Positions 8,268 to 16,667 of a stretch of 64,000 nucleotides of DNA are shown in pieces. The position numbers and the translations under genes were made by a program. This DNA comes from Rhodococcus sp. KRD162 (GTDB taxonomy: Bacteria; Actinomycetota; Actinomycetes; Mycobacteriales; Mycobacteriaceae): NCBI RefSeq assembly GCF_017168335.1, contig NZ_JABFAU010000002.1, positions 124,001 to 188,000 on the forward strand, read 5' to 3'. The notes beneath the pieces were generated by a model that was not told the DNA's origin, did not search any database, and was given only the letters and a program-made list of their open reading frames with translations. The number at the start of each line of letters is the position of its first letter. Position 1 is the first letter of the stretch.

Positions 8268-8855
8268 CTAAGGTGTGGTGGGGAATCCGTGCATCAGTAC
8301 CATCACGTGTTCACGCTCCCCTGAGGTCGCGTTCTCGCCGTGCCGACGCCATTTGTCGACAACGGCGAGCATTTCCTTGCCCATGGCCTCCGTTTCCTCG
8401 GCAGTGAGCCGCAGGACATCGTCCGAGCTGAACGCCGCGGCTATCCACTCCGGTCCCCAGGATTCGGATGTTCGATCGAAGTCGCTCAGTCGAGACCACT
8501 GGTGCGCCAGCCAGGAATTCTTGGAGGCTTTCGCCACCTGCAGCGATTCGGGTGAGTTGGAGAAGTCGTTCTCGGACCAGCTGAACCCGTTCTCGTTGGC
8601 CTCCGACCACCAGCGCTGACGCTTGTCCGTGCCGTTCTCGACCTCCTTGACGAACCCGTGTTCGGCGAGTTTGCGCAGGTGATAGCTCACCGACGCGGGT
8701 GATTCGTCCACGAGATCGCCGAGCTGGGTGGCTGTCATCGACTTGTTGGCGCGCAGCGCGTACAGCAATCGCAGTCGAATGGGATGCGTCAGCGCCTTGA
8801 GCTCTGACATGTCCGTCAGCTTCCGGGGCGTCCGATCCGGCGGTGGTGGGCTCAT
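8268..8855 (-). CDS. ArsR-type winged-helix regulator
   Basis: 195 residues. An N-terminal winged helix (about residues 18-85: HPIRLRLLYALRANKSMTATQLGDLV, then SPASVSYHLRKLAEHGFV) is followed by a roughly 100-residue C-terminal domain rich in Trp and acidic residues. That C-terminal region fits the helix-turn-helix proteins of the ArsR/HTH_20 group that sense small ligands rather than metals; there is no cysteine metal site. TATGGT lies six bases before the ATG, indicating a leaderless start. An upstream CGAAA-N6-TTTCG repeat is a candidate autoregulatory site. Confidence 0.8.
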   Translation of the reverse strand: MSPPPPDRTPRKLTDMSELKALTHPIRLRLLYALRANKSMTATQLGDLVDESPASVSYHLRKLAEHGFVKEVENGTDKRQRWWSEANENGFSWSENDFSNSPESLQVAKASKNSWLAHQWSRLSDFDRTSESWGPEWIAAAFSSDDVLRLTAEETEAMGKEMLAVVDKWRRHGENATSGEREHVMVLMHGFPTTP

Positions 8856-8861
8856 GCAGTA

Positions 8862-8886
8862 ACCATAACCCGAAACAAATATTTCG
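8862..8886 (-). promoter_or_regulatory. Promoter and inverted repeat upstream of the ArsR-type gene
   Basis: On the minus strand TATGGT (8867-8862) stands six bases before the regulator's ATG. The inverted repeat CGAAA-N6-TTTCG (8871-8886) lies just upstream, where an autorepressor could bind between -10 and -35. The whole 115-base gap to the next gene holds only this. Confidence 0.4.
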
Positions 8887-8970
8887 CAATAGTTCTTTCG
8901 GATTTGGGTTGGGGTGGGTGTCAGTCCTTCCTATCGAACCTCGACGTCGGTGACACCCGAAGTCGTGACC

Positions 8971-9780
8971 TCACCAGACGGATTCGAGGAACTCCAGCAT
9001 CGCCGTGTTGAACTCGTTCGGACGGTCCATGTTCGCGGCGTGACCGCACTGTTCCAACACCACCGATCGACCGCGAGGATTGTTTTCGACGGACTCGAAA
9101 GCGTGTGCAGCAGGCCAGAACTGGCTGTCGCGCCCGGCGACCATCAGGTACGGCTTGTCGGTACCGGCAATGGTTGCGCGCCAATCCTGCGCCGCATGAT
9201 CGGCCAGCAGAGTCTTCATCGGTGGGGTGTCGGGCGACGCCATTCTCGGCAACGCGCGTAGTGCGAGTGCGAGCCTGAGTAGAGAGGGCACCGACTTCCA
9301 CTTGGGGATGCCGTGTCCGGTATCGGGTATTCCGTTGTCGAAGAATGTCCCTCGGTTGTCCTCGGTGAGACCGTAGAAACCGTTGGACCAGTCGTCGCTG
9401 TTGACCATCTTCGGAGTCTGATCGACCGATACGATGGCTCGCACGTGCTCGGTGCCGAATTGAGAAACGTACGACCAGATGGTGCTCGCTCCCATCGAAC
9501 CACCGATCAGGATGGCGTCCGTGACGCCCACGGCCGCGAGGAAGTCGGCAACATCGCGTCCGTGCCGCTCCATGGACGCCCCATACGTGGGGGCCTCCGA
9601 GGCCCCGTGTCCTCGTCGATCGAGCGCCAGCACCCGATATCCGGCCTGCACCAACACTTTCTGCTGCAGTACCCAAGTTGTCGCGGGCGCACAGAAACCG
9701 GCGATGAGGACTACAGCCGGACCGGTGCCCTCGTCGAGATAATTCAGGGTGACGGCATCGTCGGTGATGACAGTCGGCAT
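8971..9780 (-). CDS. Alpha/beta hydrolase (haloperoxidase/esterase-like)
   Basis: 269 residues of the alpha/beta-hydrolase fold. Visible motifs: the oxyanion region VVLIAGFCAP, DRRGHGASEAP, the nucleophile elbow IGGSMGAS (Ser near residue 94), MVAGRDSQFWP with the acid Asp, and CGHAANMDRP with the catalytic His. The sequence is close to cofactor-free chloroperoxidase-like esterases. It lies 13 bases after the pirin gene in the MarR-pirin-hydrolase unit, so it is probably induced together with the quinone or aromatic stress response suggested there. A GGGAG ribosome site precedes the ATG. Substrate unknown. Confidence 0.82.
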   Translation of the reverse strand: MPTVITDDAVTLNYLDEGTGPAVVLIAGFCAPATTWVLQQKVLVQAGYRVLALDRRGHGASEAPTYGASMERHGRDVADFLAAVGVTDAILIGGSMGASTIWSYVSQFGTEHVRAIVSVDQTPKMVNSDDWSNGFYGLTEDNRGTFFDNGIPDTGHGIPKWKSVPSLLRLALALRALPRMASPDTPPMKTLLADHAAQDWRATIAGTDKPYLMVAGRDSQFWPAAHAFESVENNPRGRSVVLEQCGHAANMDRPNEFNTAMLEFLESVW

Positions 9781-9793
9781 GGCTGTAACTCCC

Positions 9794-10516
9794 TCAGGCG
9801 AAGGTGGCGTGCATTTCCCAGATCATGATCTCGCTGGCAGTCGATGCTGTCACACGGTGTCCGCCGGTGGAGGTCAGTCGCACCGCGTCACCCTGGGCGA
9901 GATCGCCGACATCCTCGAACGCAACGGAACCGTCGGCCACGAAGACATGACCGAAAGGCGCGTCGGGAACGGCTATGGATTGTCCCGGTGCAAGCCGTGC
10001 AACGTGCAGTGCTGCATACCGATTGCCGATGCGCACTCCACCTCCACCCGGCATACCTGATGCAACGCAGACGAGTTCACCGGACGCCAACTCGTCGCGC
10101 ACGTCCAGTTCGGCGTACGAGGGCACCCGTCCGTCGGCATCGGGCGTAATCCACATCTGCACGACGCGTAGCGTGTCGCGGCTGGTACGGCTCGATGCAT
10201 TTCGTTCGGTGTGGCGAATGCCCGTGCCCGCACTCATGCGCTGGATCAGTCCCGGTCGGATCAGCCCACTGTGGCCCTGGGAATCGGTGTGTTCGAGCGT
10301 GCCCTCGAGTACCCAGGTGAGGATCTCCATGTTCCGGTGCTCGTGCGAATCGAATCCTTCGCCGGGAGAGACGGTGTCCTCGTTGTGCACCATCAGCAGC
10401 CCGTGTGCGTTCGCTGCGAGATCGTAGTTGCCGGTGGCGGGAAACGATTGCTTGGAATCGAGCCATTCGTTCCACCAGTGATGCCGTCGATCGCCGGGAA
10501 TGTGGGTGACAGTCAC
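9794..10516 (-). CDS. Pirin family protein (MarR-side paralogue)
   Basis: 240-residue bicupin. The pirin metal motif is complete: HEHRNMEI gives two His ligands, and GIRHTERN gives His and Glu. Pirins bind Fe and some have quercetin 2,3-dioxygenase activity; others are redox sensors. The start is a GTG whose last bases form the MarR stop (GTGA at 10513-10516), so it is translationally coupled to the regulator. A paralogue lies on the other side of the operators (11540-12355). The longer reading frame upstream is a shadow of marR. Confidence 0.83.
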   Translation of the reverse strand: MTVTHIPGDRRHHWWNEWLDSKQSFPATGNYDLAANAHGLLMVHNEDTVSPGEGFDSHEHRNMEILTWVLEGTLEHTDSQGHSGLIRPGLIQRMSAGTGIRHTERNASSRTSRDTLRVVQMWITPDADGRVPSYAELDVRDELASGELVCVASGMPGGGGVRIGNRYAALHVARLAPGQSIAVPDAPFGHVFVADGSVAFEDVGDLAQGDAVRLTSTGGHRVTASTASEIMIWEMHATFA

Positions 10517-10965
10517 GACGCGTGGTTTCGCATTGCCGAGAACGTGCGGGTGAGGGCCGCGAGATCGTTCGGGTCCACTAGATCGAACATGTTCCGTCGC
10601 ACCGCGTCCACATGCTGAGGACTGGCCTCGGCGAGGGTGCGTAGTCCGGAGTCGGTGAGTTCGGCGGACATGCCCCGTTTGTCGTCGTCGCATTTGACGC
10701 GCCGAACCCAACCGCACTCGACCAGCCGGCTGATGGCCCTCGTCACTCCGCTGCGAGTGGTGGTGACGGCGTCGGCGAGTTCGCTCATGCGGCGTCGGCG
10801 ATCGGAAGATTCGGACAGCACCACGAGCAGCTCGAAGTCGGTGAACGAGATTCCGGAATCGCGCGTGAGTTGGTTGTCGAGATCGCGAAGCAGCAGCCGC
10901 GTGGCGTCGAGGTATGCGCGCCAGGCCAGCTGTTCTTCCTGGTTGAGCCACCGTGGATTTTCCAT
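10513..10965 (-). CDS. MarR family regulator
   Basis: 150 residues. Winged helix with FELLVVLSES, RMSELADAVTTTRSGVTRAISRLV (recognition helix) and the wing Asp/Arg segment CDDDKRGMSAELT. The ATG (MENPRW) is preceded by TACCAT six bases upstream, a leaderless pattern, and the first 20-bp operator covers this -10. It diverges from the VOC-pirin unit and heads pirin and hydrolase genes. MarR proteins next to VOC dioxygenases and pirins commonly respond to quinones or phenolics (MhqR-like); that ligand is an inference. Confidence 0.87.
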   Translation of the reverse strand: MENPRWLNQEEQLAWRAYLDATRLLLRDLDNQLTRDSGISFTDFELLVVLSESSDRRRRMSELADAVTTTRSGVTRAISRLVECGWVRRVKCDDDKRGMSAELTDSGLRTLAEASPQHVDAVRRNMFDLVDPNDLAALTRTFSAMRNHAS

Positions 10966-10974
10966 GCACCCATG

Positions 10975-10994
10975 GTAGTTGACAGCGCAACTAC
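10975..10994. promoter_or_regulatory. MarR operator 1 (covers -10 of marR and -35 of the VOC gene)
   Basis: Perfect inverted repeat GTAGTTG-N6-CAACTAC. It overlaps TACCAT, the leftward -10 box of marR, and contains TTGACA (10979-10984), the -35 box of the rightward promoter. That promoter's -10 is TACTGT (11001-11006) with a 16-base spacer. One bound dimer would therefore block both directions. Confidence 0.8.
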
Positions 10995-11012
10995 TAGGTG
11001 TACTGTGAGCTT

Positions 11013-11032
11013 GTAGTTGACGAAGCAACTAC
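11013..11032. promoter_or_regulatory. MarR operator 2 (at the VOC transcription start)
   Basis: Second perfect copy of GTAGTTG-N6-CAACTAC, centred 38 bases from the first. It begins about seven bases after the rightward -10 TACTGT, so it covers the expected transcription start of the VOC-pirin unit. The identical arms and different spacer bases argue for selection on the arms. Confidence 0.8.
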
Positions 11033-11051
11033 TTGACCGGAGGGTAAAGCG

Positions 11052-11543
11052 ATGACCGAGGTAGATCAGCACACCGTCGCGCGTGACCGGATCCGCGCCG
11101 AGCACCTGAAGCCGGCCGAGGAGCGCCCGGCGTCATCGGCTCGCGGTCTCCATCACACCGCGTTGGTCAGCAGCGACGTAGAGGCGACGGTTCGCTTCTA
11201 TCAGGATCTGCTCGAGTTCCCGCTCACCGAGCTCATCGAGAACCGTGACTACCCTGGGTCTTCGCACTTCTTCTTCGACATAGGCAACAGCAACCTGTTG
11301 GCATTCTTCGACTTTCCCGGACTCGACGTCGGGCCGTATGCAGAGGTGCTCGGCGGCCTCCACCATGTGGCGATCAGTGTCGAGCCCGACCGATGGGAAC
11401 ACCTGCGTACCAAGCTGATCGACGCCGGAGTCGAACTGATCGAGCACAGCGAGGTCTCGCTGTACTTCCGCGACCCCGACGGTGCGCGCCTCGAACTGAT
11501 CGCCGATCCACTCGGTGAGATGTACGGCTCGCACGTCCTATGA
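11052..11543 (+). CDS. VOC family protein (glyoxalase/dioxygenase superfamily)
   Basis: 163 residues. One vicinal-oxygen-chelate unit of two beta-alpha-beta-beta-beta modules: GLHHTALVSSDVEATVRFYQ starts module one and GGLHHVAISV starts module two, with FRDPDGARLELI closing it. His and Glu metal ligands are in the expected places (HHTAL, LHHVAI, RLELI). The first 30 residues are a hydrophilic extension. A GGAGGG ribosome site precedes the ATG. MarR neighbours and twin operators suggest induction by an aromatic or quinone compound. The gene overlaps the following pirin gene by four bases. Confidence 0.83.
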   Translation: MTEVDQHTVARDRIRAEHLKPAEERPASSARGLHHTALVSSDVEATVRFYQDLLEFPLTELIENRDYPGSSHFFFDIGNSNLLAFFDFPGLDVGPYAEVLGGLHHVAISVEPDRWEHLRTKLIDAGVELIEHSEVSLYFRDPDGARLELIADPLGEMYGSHVL

Positions 11544-12355
11544 CCACATACTTCGCGATTCGAGGCAATGACATGGCTGCTGCAGCAACCACTCTCGACG
11601 TCCGACGGGCCGCAGACCGCTTCACGACGCGCATCGGCTGGCTGGACTCCAAGCACTCTTTCTCGTTCGGCAACCACTTCGATCGTGGCAACACCCATCA
11701 CGGCGTCCTGATGGTCAACAACGACGACATCGTCACTCCTGGGCAGGGATTCGACACTCACCCGCACCGCGACATGGAGATCGTCACCTGGGTGCTGCAG
11801 GGTTCGCTGGTACACCAGGATTCGATGGGCCACTCCGGCGTCATCTATCCCGGTCTCGCGCAGCGCATGAGTGCAGGCACCGGCATCCTGCACTCGGAGA
11901 AGAACGACTCGTGGCGGCTCGGCGAGACCGCCGGCTCGTACTCGGGCAGGCACGGTGATCCCGTTCGGTTCGTCCAGATGTGGGTCGTCCCCGACGAGCA
12001 GGGCATCACCCCGGGCTACGAACAGCTCGAGATCGACGACGAGTTGCTCGGTGGTGGTCTGGTTCCCGTGGCATCAGGGATGGCTCACCACTGCGACCAT
12101 GCGGCGATCCGTATCAAGAACAAGTACGCCGCCATGCATGCTGCACGTCTGCGTCCCGGACAAGCCCCAGTCGATCTTCCCGACGCCCCGTTCCTGCACG
12201 TGTTCGTCGCCGAGGGCGAAGCGATGCTCGAGGGTGTCGGCGTACTCGCCGAGGGTGACGCCGTGCGCATCTCCGGAGGCGGCGGGCAGAAGCTGAGCAC
12301 CGTCGCCGGTGCCGAAGTGATCGTCTGGGAGATGCACGCCGCGATCGCCGGCTGA
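11540..12355 (+). CDS. Pirin family protein (VOC-side paralogue)
   Basis: 271 residues. Complete pirin metal set: HPHRDMEI (two His) and GILHSEKN (His, Glu). It is longer than its paralogue at 9794-10516, with an insert around residue 120 (GETAGSYSGRHGD). The start taken here is the ATG in the ATGA overlap with the VOC gene; an internal ATG at 11573 (MAAAATTLDV) would remove 11 residues and cannot be excluded. Two diverged pirins under one MarR protein suggest division of labour or different iron/redox settings. Confidence 0.83.
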   Translation: MTTYFAIRGNDMAAAATTLDVRRAADRFTTRIGWLDSKHSFSFGNHFDRGNTHHGVLMVNNDDIVTPGQGFDTHPHRDMEIVTWVLQGSLVHQDSMGHSGVIYPGLAQRMSAGTGILHSEKNDSWRLGETAGSYSGRHGDPVRFVQMWVVPDEQGITPGYEQLEIDDELLGGGLVPVASGMAHHCDHAAIRIKNKYAAMHAARLRPGQAPVDLPDAPFLHVFVAEGEAMLEGVGVLAEGDAVRISGGGGQKLSTVAGAEVIVWEMHAAIAG

Positions 12356-12361
12356 GGTCGA

Positions 12362-13165
12362 CTACCTCTTCAGCCCGAACATCTTCGCGATTGTCTTCTC
12401 CATGAAGGTCGCAGGCAACAACCGGCGAGCGAGGAACACCACCGGTGCATTGCTTCCTCTGGCGTACAAGGGTTTCGGCTTGTCCGCCTCGATGGCCTTC
12501 AGTACCACCTCAGCGACTTCCTCGGCGGAGATGCCGCTTCCTTCCTTACGATCCAAGGAAGAGATCGTGGTGTGGAAGTCTTCTCGGTGTATCGAATCCG
12601 GCGCGATGTACTTGCTTCGGCGCTCGCTGATTCCGGTGTTGATCGACCCTGGCTCGACGGTGGTCATCCACACACCGAAGGGCGAGAGTTCCAGTCGGGC
12701 AGCGTCGGAGAAGCCTTTGATCGCTGCTTTCGTCGACGCGTACGACGATCGGTAGGCGAGGGGGAAGCTCGCCAGCATCGAGCCGACCATGACGATGCGG
12801 CCGTACCCACGCTCGCGCATACCTGGAATGACGCTCTGCGACAGCGTTACTGCGCCGAAGACGTTGAGTTGGAAGAGGCGTTCGATGGCTTCGGTCGGCA
12901 GCTCCTCGAACGGCCCTGACTGACTCTCGCCTGCGTTGTTGACCAGGACATCGACGTCGCCGAGTTCGGCCACGAAGCTGCTGATCGACGCGGTCTCGGT
13001 AAGGTCGAGTGCTCGATATTCGACCCCTGTCAGCCGCTGAGCGTCGGTCATCGAATCCGGATTGCGCGAGGTGCCGATGACTCGGTAGCCGCGGGCGACC
13101 AATACCGCCGCAACGGCGCGTCCAATTCCCGATGATGCTCCGGTAACCACTGCGGTGCGATTCAT
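12362..13165 (-). CDS. Short-chain dehydrogenase/reductase
   Basis: 267 residues of classical SDR. The Rossmann TGASSGIG motif is at residues 8-15, NNAG is at about residue 80, and the catalytic Ser with YASTK is at about residues 143-147. The C-terminal LARRLLPATFMEKTIAKMFGLKR is a membrane-like amphipathic tail seen in lipid- or steroid-active SDRs of actinobacteria. The ATG is chosen because the Rossmann strand begins immediately after it. It is convergent with the pirin gene (six bases apart) and monocistronic. Substrate unknown. Confidence 0.85.
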   Translation of the reverse strand: MNRTAVVTGASSGIGRAVAAVLVARGYRVIGTSRNPDSMTDAQRLTGVEYRALDLTETASISSFVAELGDVDVLVNNAGESQSGPFEELPTEAIERLFQLNVFGAVTLSQSVIPGMRERGYGRIVMVGSMLASFPLAYRSSYASTKAAIKGFSDAARLELSPFGVWMTTVEPGSINTGISERRSKYIAPDSIHREDFHTTISSLDRKEGSGISAEEVAEVVLKAIEADKPKPLYARGSNAPVVFLARRLLPATFMEKTIAKMFGLKR

Positions 13166-13235
13166 GCCCAGATGGTACCGGGGTGCCCGATCCGGACGGA
13201 TGACGAAACGGCCCATACCGGATAGTCTGTTACCT

Positions 13236-14000
13236 GTGCATACGAATCCTGCTGCCCTGCTGCTCGAGCACCTGTGCATGGCCTTCGGCCCCAAGATCGC
13301 CGTCGACGACCTGTCCTTGACCGTCCCCCCAGGCTCGATGTTCGGGTTGGTCGGACCCAACGGCGCGGGCAAGACGACCTCGTTGTCCATGGCAGTGGGA
13401 CTACTTCGGCCACAATATGGGCGAAGCATGGTGTTCGGGAGAGACGTCTGGGCCGATCCGATCGCGGCGAAGGAGTTACTCGGGGTGCTCCCCGACGGGC
13501 TGACGTTGCCCTCGCAATTCACCGGCCACGAGCTCCTCACCTACTTCGGGCGACTGCGCGCGATGCCGGAGGACGTCATCGCGCAGCGTCGAGACGAGCT
13601 GCTCGATGCGTTGGATCTGACCGACGCCGGAGGAACCGTCATCGCCGATTACTCCGCCGGAATGACCAAGAAGATCGGACTTGCTTCGGCACTGCTGCAC
13701 GGGCCACGGCTACTGGTGTTGGACGAGCCTTTCGAGGCCGTCGATCCCATCTCGTCCACCACCATTCGCACCATCCTCGTTCAGTTCGTCCGGTCGGGCG
13801 GATCGGTGATTCTGTCGAGCCACGTCATGGCGCTCGTCGAGCAACTGTGCACCCACGTCGGCGTCATCACCGGCGGCCGCGTCGTGGCGGCCGGAACGGT
13901 CGACGAGGTGCGTGGCGGCGGAACCCTCGACGACGCCTTCGTTCGACTCGTCGGAACCCGGGCGCAGAACCCGGACGGTCTGTCGTGGATGCGCTCGTGA
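13236..14000 (+). CDS. ABC transporter ATP-binding protein
   Basis: 254 residues. Walker A GPNGAGKTT, a degenerate signature YSAGMTKK, Walker B LLVLDEPFEAVD and the H-loop SSHVMA are all visible. It is close to DrrA/CcmA-type exporters. The GTG start is chosen because TAGTCT lies exactly seven bases before it (leaderless); an in-frame ATG at 13200 would overlap that promoter. The last bases (GTGA) overlap the permease start. With its permease it forms a two-gene exporter. Substrate unknown. Confidence 0.88.
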   Translation: MHTNPAALLLEHLCMAFGPKIAVDDLSLTVPPGSMFGLVGPNGAGKTTSLSMAVGLLRPQYGRSMVFGRDVWADPIAAKELLGVLPDGLTLPSQFTGHELLTYFGRLRAMPEDVIAQRRDELLDALDLTDAGGTVIADYSAGMTKKIGLASALLHGPRLLVLDEPFEAVDPISSTTIRTILVQFVRSGGSVILSSHVMALVEQLCTHVGVITGGRVVAAGTVDEVRGGGTLDDAFVRLVGTRAQNPDGLSWMRS

Positions 14001-15580
14001 CCTCCGTTGGCCGTACGGTTCTGCAGATGCGAATCACTCTCTACCGCAGGCAATTCAGTGGCGGACGTGCGGCAGTGAAGATCGTGTTCGGATTGCTGGG
14101 ACTAATTCTCGCAGTGCTCGCCTGCGTGATGGCGGCGCAGGGCGACGCATCGCCGGTGCTGGTCGGCGGCACGGCAAGTCTCGGGCTGACCCTGCTGGGT
14201 CTGAGTTGGGTACTGTTTCCGGTGCTCTCGGGTATCTCGGACGACAATATTCAGCCCCGGCACTTTCAGTTGCTGTCGGTCGAACCCCGTGGGCTGGCCC
14301 GGGCTCTGCTGAGCACCTCGGCTTTCGGCATCGTGGTACCGCTGACCACGATCGCGGCCGCGTCCATCCCGATATACGCGCTCTCTCGTTCCATCGCCGC
14401 ATTCCCCTTGGCATTGGTGGCGTGGCCCGCCACGGTGGTGCTGTTCGTGTCGTTGTCCAGAGTCATGACGCTGGCGATGTCGCAGCTGCTCAAGAGTCGG
14501 CGTAGCCGCGAGTTGGCGCTGCTGGCCTTCAGTGCGATCTTCGGCGGCCTGTACTTTCTGCAATTTCCTATCACCCAGAACTTCGGGAGAGTGCTGTCCG
14601 GTGAGGTGACATGGCCGCTCACGTTGGCGCATTCCATTCCGTTCAGCTGGGGCATCACGAGCGTAGACGCTGCGCTGGAGGGCAATTGGCTACTAGCTGT
14701 CGGCGCAGTGGCCGGATTGCTGCTGATCGACGGCGTGTTGGTGTGGGCGTGGCAGCGACTGGTGCTGCGGCTGTTCGAGGGACGGGTGTCCGCCTCATCG
14801 GGGGCATCACGCAAGCAGACGACAGCCAATGGCCGCGACGGAGCGACGGGGTGGCGGACAACGCGGGTCGGCGCTGTGGTGACCCGAGAGCTGTCCTTGT
14901 GGCGCGGTGACATGCGTCGTCGAAGTCAGCTGTTGTCGGCCCTGATCTTCGCCGTACTCGGCGGAATCGGGCCGTTGGTGTCGGATTCGATTCCGTTCGA
15001 TGCGGCCTGGGGCGCATGGATCGTCATCCTCATGGCGATGGTTGCCGGATCGAACTTCTACGGTCTCGACGGTAGTTCGATGTGGCACCTGGTGATGATT
15101 CCGCAGGCCCTCTCGGACGACATCCGTGGTCGTCAGATCGCCTGGCTGCTCGTCGCGGCACCCTTCGCGATCGTGCCGGTCCTGGTGGTTCGAGTGTTCG
15201 GCGACCTCGGGCTCGACCGACTGCAGATCCCTATCGCAGTGACGATCTCGATGCTCGGAGTGAGCGCCGGGCTCACAGCGGTGAACTCCGTATGCGCGGC
15301 CTACCCGGTGCCCGAAGCTACCAAGGCATTCTCGATGAACACACGGGGATCGTTCACCGGCGGTGCATTCGCGTACTTTCTGATCGGGATCGTTCTTCTG
15401 GCAGTGTCGGTCCTGCCTGGTCTGCTACTCGCGCTGCTCCTTCCCGGTGCGTTCGCATACCTGTCGATTCTCGTGGCCATCGCAATCGGCTGGCTGGGAA
15501 TGTGGTGGGGAGCCAGAAAGGCAGTCACCACGCTGGTCCGCGACTCCGACAAGATCTTGAACGCGGTGATTTCACGGTAG
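13997..15580 (+). CDS. ABC exporter permease (about 12 helices)
   Basis: 527 residues. Two similar halves of about six membrane helices are separated near residues 270-300 by a basic loop rich in Ser and Arg. The size and N-terminal QMRITLYRRQ segment resemble the large permeases of actinobacterial two-component ABC-2 systems. The GTG overlaps the ATPase stop (GTGA), so the pair is coupled. Its 3' end overlaps the convergent acetyltransferase gene by nine bases. Transport direction and substrate are not evident; an antibiotic or peptide exporter is a reasonable guess. Confidence 0.8.
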   Translation: MTSVGRTVLQMRITLYRRQFSGGRAAVKIVFGLLGLILAVLACVMAAQGDASPVLVGGTASLGLTLLGLSWVLFPVLSGISDDNIQPRHFQLLSVEPRGLARALLSTSAFGIVVPLTTIAAASIPIYALSRSIAAFPLALVAWPATVVLFVSLSRVMTLAMSQLLKSRRSRELALLAFSAIFGGLYFLQFPITQNFGRVLSGEVTWPLTLAHSIPFSWGITSVDAALEGNWLLAVGAVAGLLLIDGVLVWAWQRLVLRLFEGRVSASSGASRKQTTANGRDGATGWRTTRVGAVVTRELSLWRGDMRRRSQLLSALIFAVLGGIGPLVSDSIPFDAAWGAWIVILMAMVAGSNFYGLDGSSMWHLVMIPQALSDDIRGRQIAWLLVAAPFAIVPVLVVRVFGDLGLDRLQIPIAVTISMLGVSAGLTAVNSVCAAYPVPEATKAFSMNTRGSFTGGAFAYFLIGIVLLAVSVLPGLLLALLLPGAFAYLSILVAIAIGWLGMWWGARKAVTTLVRDSDKILNAVISR

Positions 15581-16132
15581 GGCGCGAATCGTCCGACACG
15601 GGTTGCCGGCGGCGAAGGTGTGCGGCGGCACGTCGCGAGTGATGACGCTCCCGGCACCGATCACCGAGTTCTCGCCGATGGTGACTCCCGGGCAGACGAT
15701 CACACCCCCGCCCAACCAGACGTTGTTGCCGATGGTGATGGGCTGAGCGCTCTCCCAGCGTGTTCGGCGTGCCTGATGGTCCTCCATCGGATGCAGAGCT
15801 GTCAGCAGTTGCGCCCGTGGTCCTATCGATACGTCGTCGCCGATGGTGATGGGTGCGCAGTCCAGGAGAATCGCGTCGTAGTTGAGAAAGCTGTTGGATC
15901 CGATGGAGATGTATGTGCCGTAGTCACATTGGAATCGGGGCATGATCCACGAATCCGCTCCGATGGAGCCGAGCAACTCGCCGAGCAGTTCGCGTCGTTC
16001 CTCGGCCCGGTCGGCCTCGATCGCGTTGAATCTGTCGAGTAGCTTTCCGCACGAGATTCGAGACGCCACCAGGTCGGGGTCACTGTCTCGGTAGAGTTCG
16101 CCGCGCAGCATTCGGTCTCGATTCTCGCCCAT
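15572..16132 (-). CDS. Maltose/galactoside O-acetyltransferase-like (LbH) enzyme
   Basis: 186 residues. N-terminal MGENRDRMLRGELYRDSDP is the typical Mac domain. It is followed by a left-handed beta-helix of hexapeptide repeats (ITIGDDVSIGPRAQLLT, ITIGNNVWLGGGVIVCPGVTIGENSVIGAGSVI) and the ending DVPPHTFAAGNPCRTIR. The catalytic His is in TALHP. Such enzymes acetylate sugars with acetyl-CoA. A longer frame upstream lacks family similarity, so the ATG at 16132 is preferred. Confidence 0.87.
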   Translation of the reverse strand: MGENRDRMLRGELYRDSDPDLVASRISCGKLLDRFNAIEADRAEERRELLGELLGSIGADSWIMPRFQCDYGTYISIGSNSFLNYDAILLDCAPITIGDDVSIGPRAQLLTALHPMEDHQARRTRWESAQPITIGNNVWLGGGVIVCPGVTIGENSVIGAGSVITRDVPPHTFAAGNPCRTIRALP

Positions 16133-16143
16133 GGGCGAACACG

Positions 16144-16650
16144 CTACAAGCCGGTCGACCTCTCGAACAGTGCGACGCTGAACCACGTACTACCGTCGGC
16201 GAATTCGTGGCGTCCGACGTAGCGAAACCCCTGCCGCAGGTAGTAGCTACACAGGGCGGAGTTGGATTCTGCGCAATCGAGTCGTAGCAGCGCTCGCCCT
16301 TCCCCACGGGTCTGCTCCGCTGCCCACGCGAGCATCGAGGCTCCGACTCCGGTGCCTGCAGCGGCCCGGTCGATCACCAGTCCGTGCACGTAACCGGCTG
16401 GTTCGCTCCGTTCGGGCCAGATGGTCGGATCGGACCAGATCAGCCGCAGCGCAGCGATAATGGGGCCATCGGGTTCGCGTCGAGCGATGTAGAACTCGCC
16501 TGCTTCGACTTGGGCGGTGATGGTGGACAAGGGAACCTCGCGCGGAGTCCACTGGTCTATTTCCCGCGCTGCCAGCCAGTCCTCGGCGGCGTGACGGAGC
16601 CCGAGTATCGTTGCTGCGTCGGCGGCGGATGCGAGTTCAACGGTGAGCAC
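16144..16650 (-). CDS. GNAT family N-acetyltransferase
   Basis: 168 residues. GNAT fold with the acetyl-CoA loop in GTGVGASMLAWA (about residues 100-112), VHGLVIDRAAAG before it, and the C-terminal SYYLRQGFRYVGRHEF. The start is a GTG preceded by TAATAT six bases upstream (leaderless). It ends 12 bases before the acetyltransferase gene and so probably heads a two-gene unit. Substrate not evident. Confidence 0.82.
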   Translation of the reverse strand: MLTVELASAADAATILGLRHAAEDWLAAREIDQWTPREVPLSTITAQVEAGEFYIARREPDGPIIAALRLIWSDPTIWPERSEPAGYVHGLVIDRAAAGTGVGASMLAWAAEQTRGEGRALLRLDCAESNSALCSYYLRQGFRYVGRHEFADGSTWFSVALFERSTGL

Positions 16651-16667
16651 GAGTCCATATTACGGAG

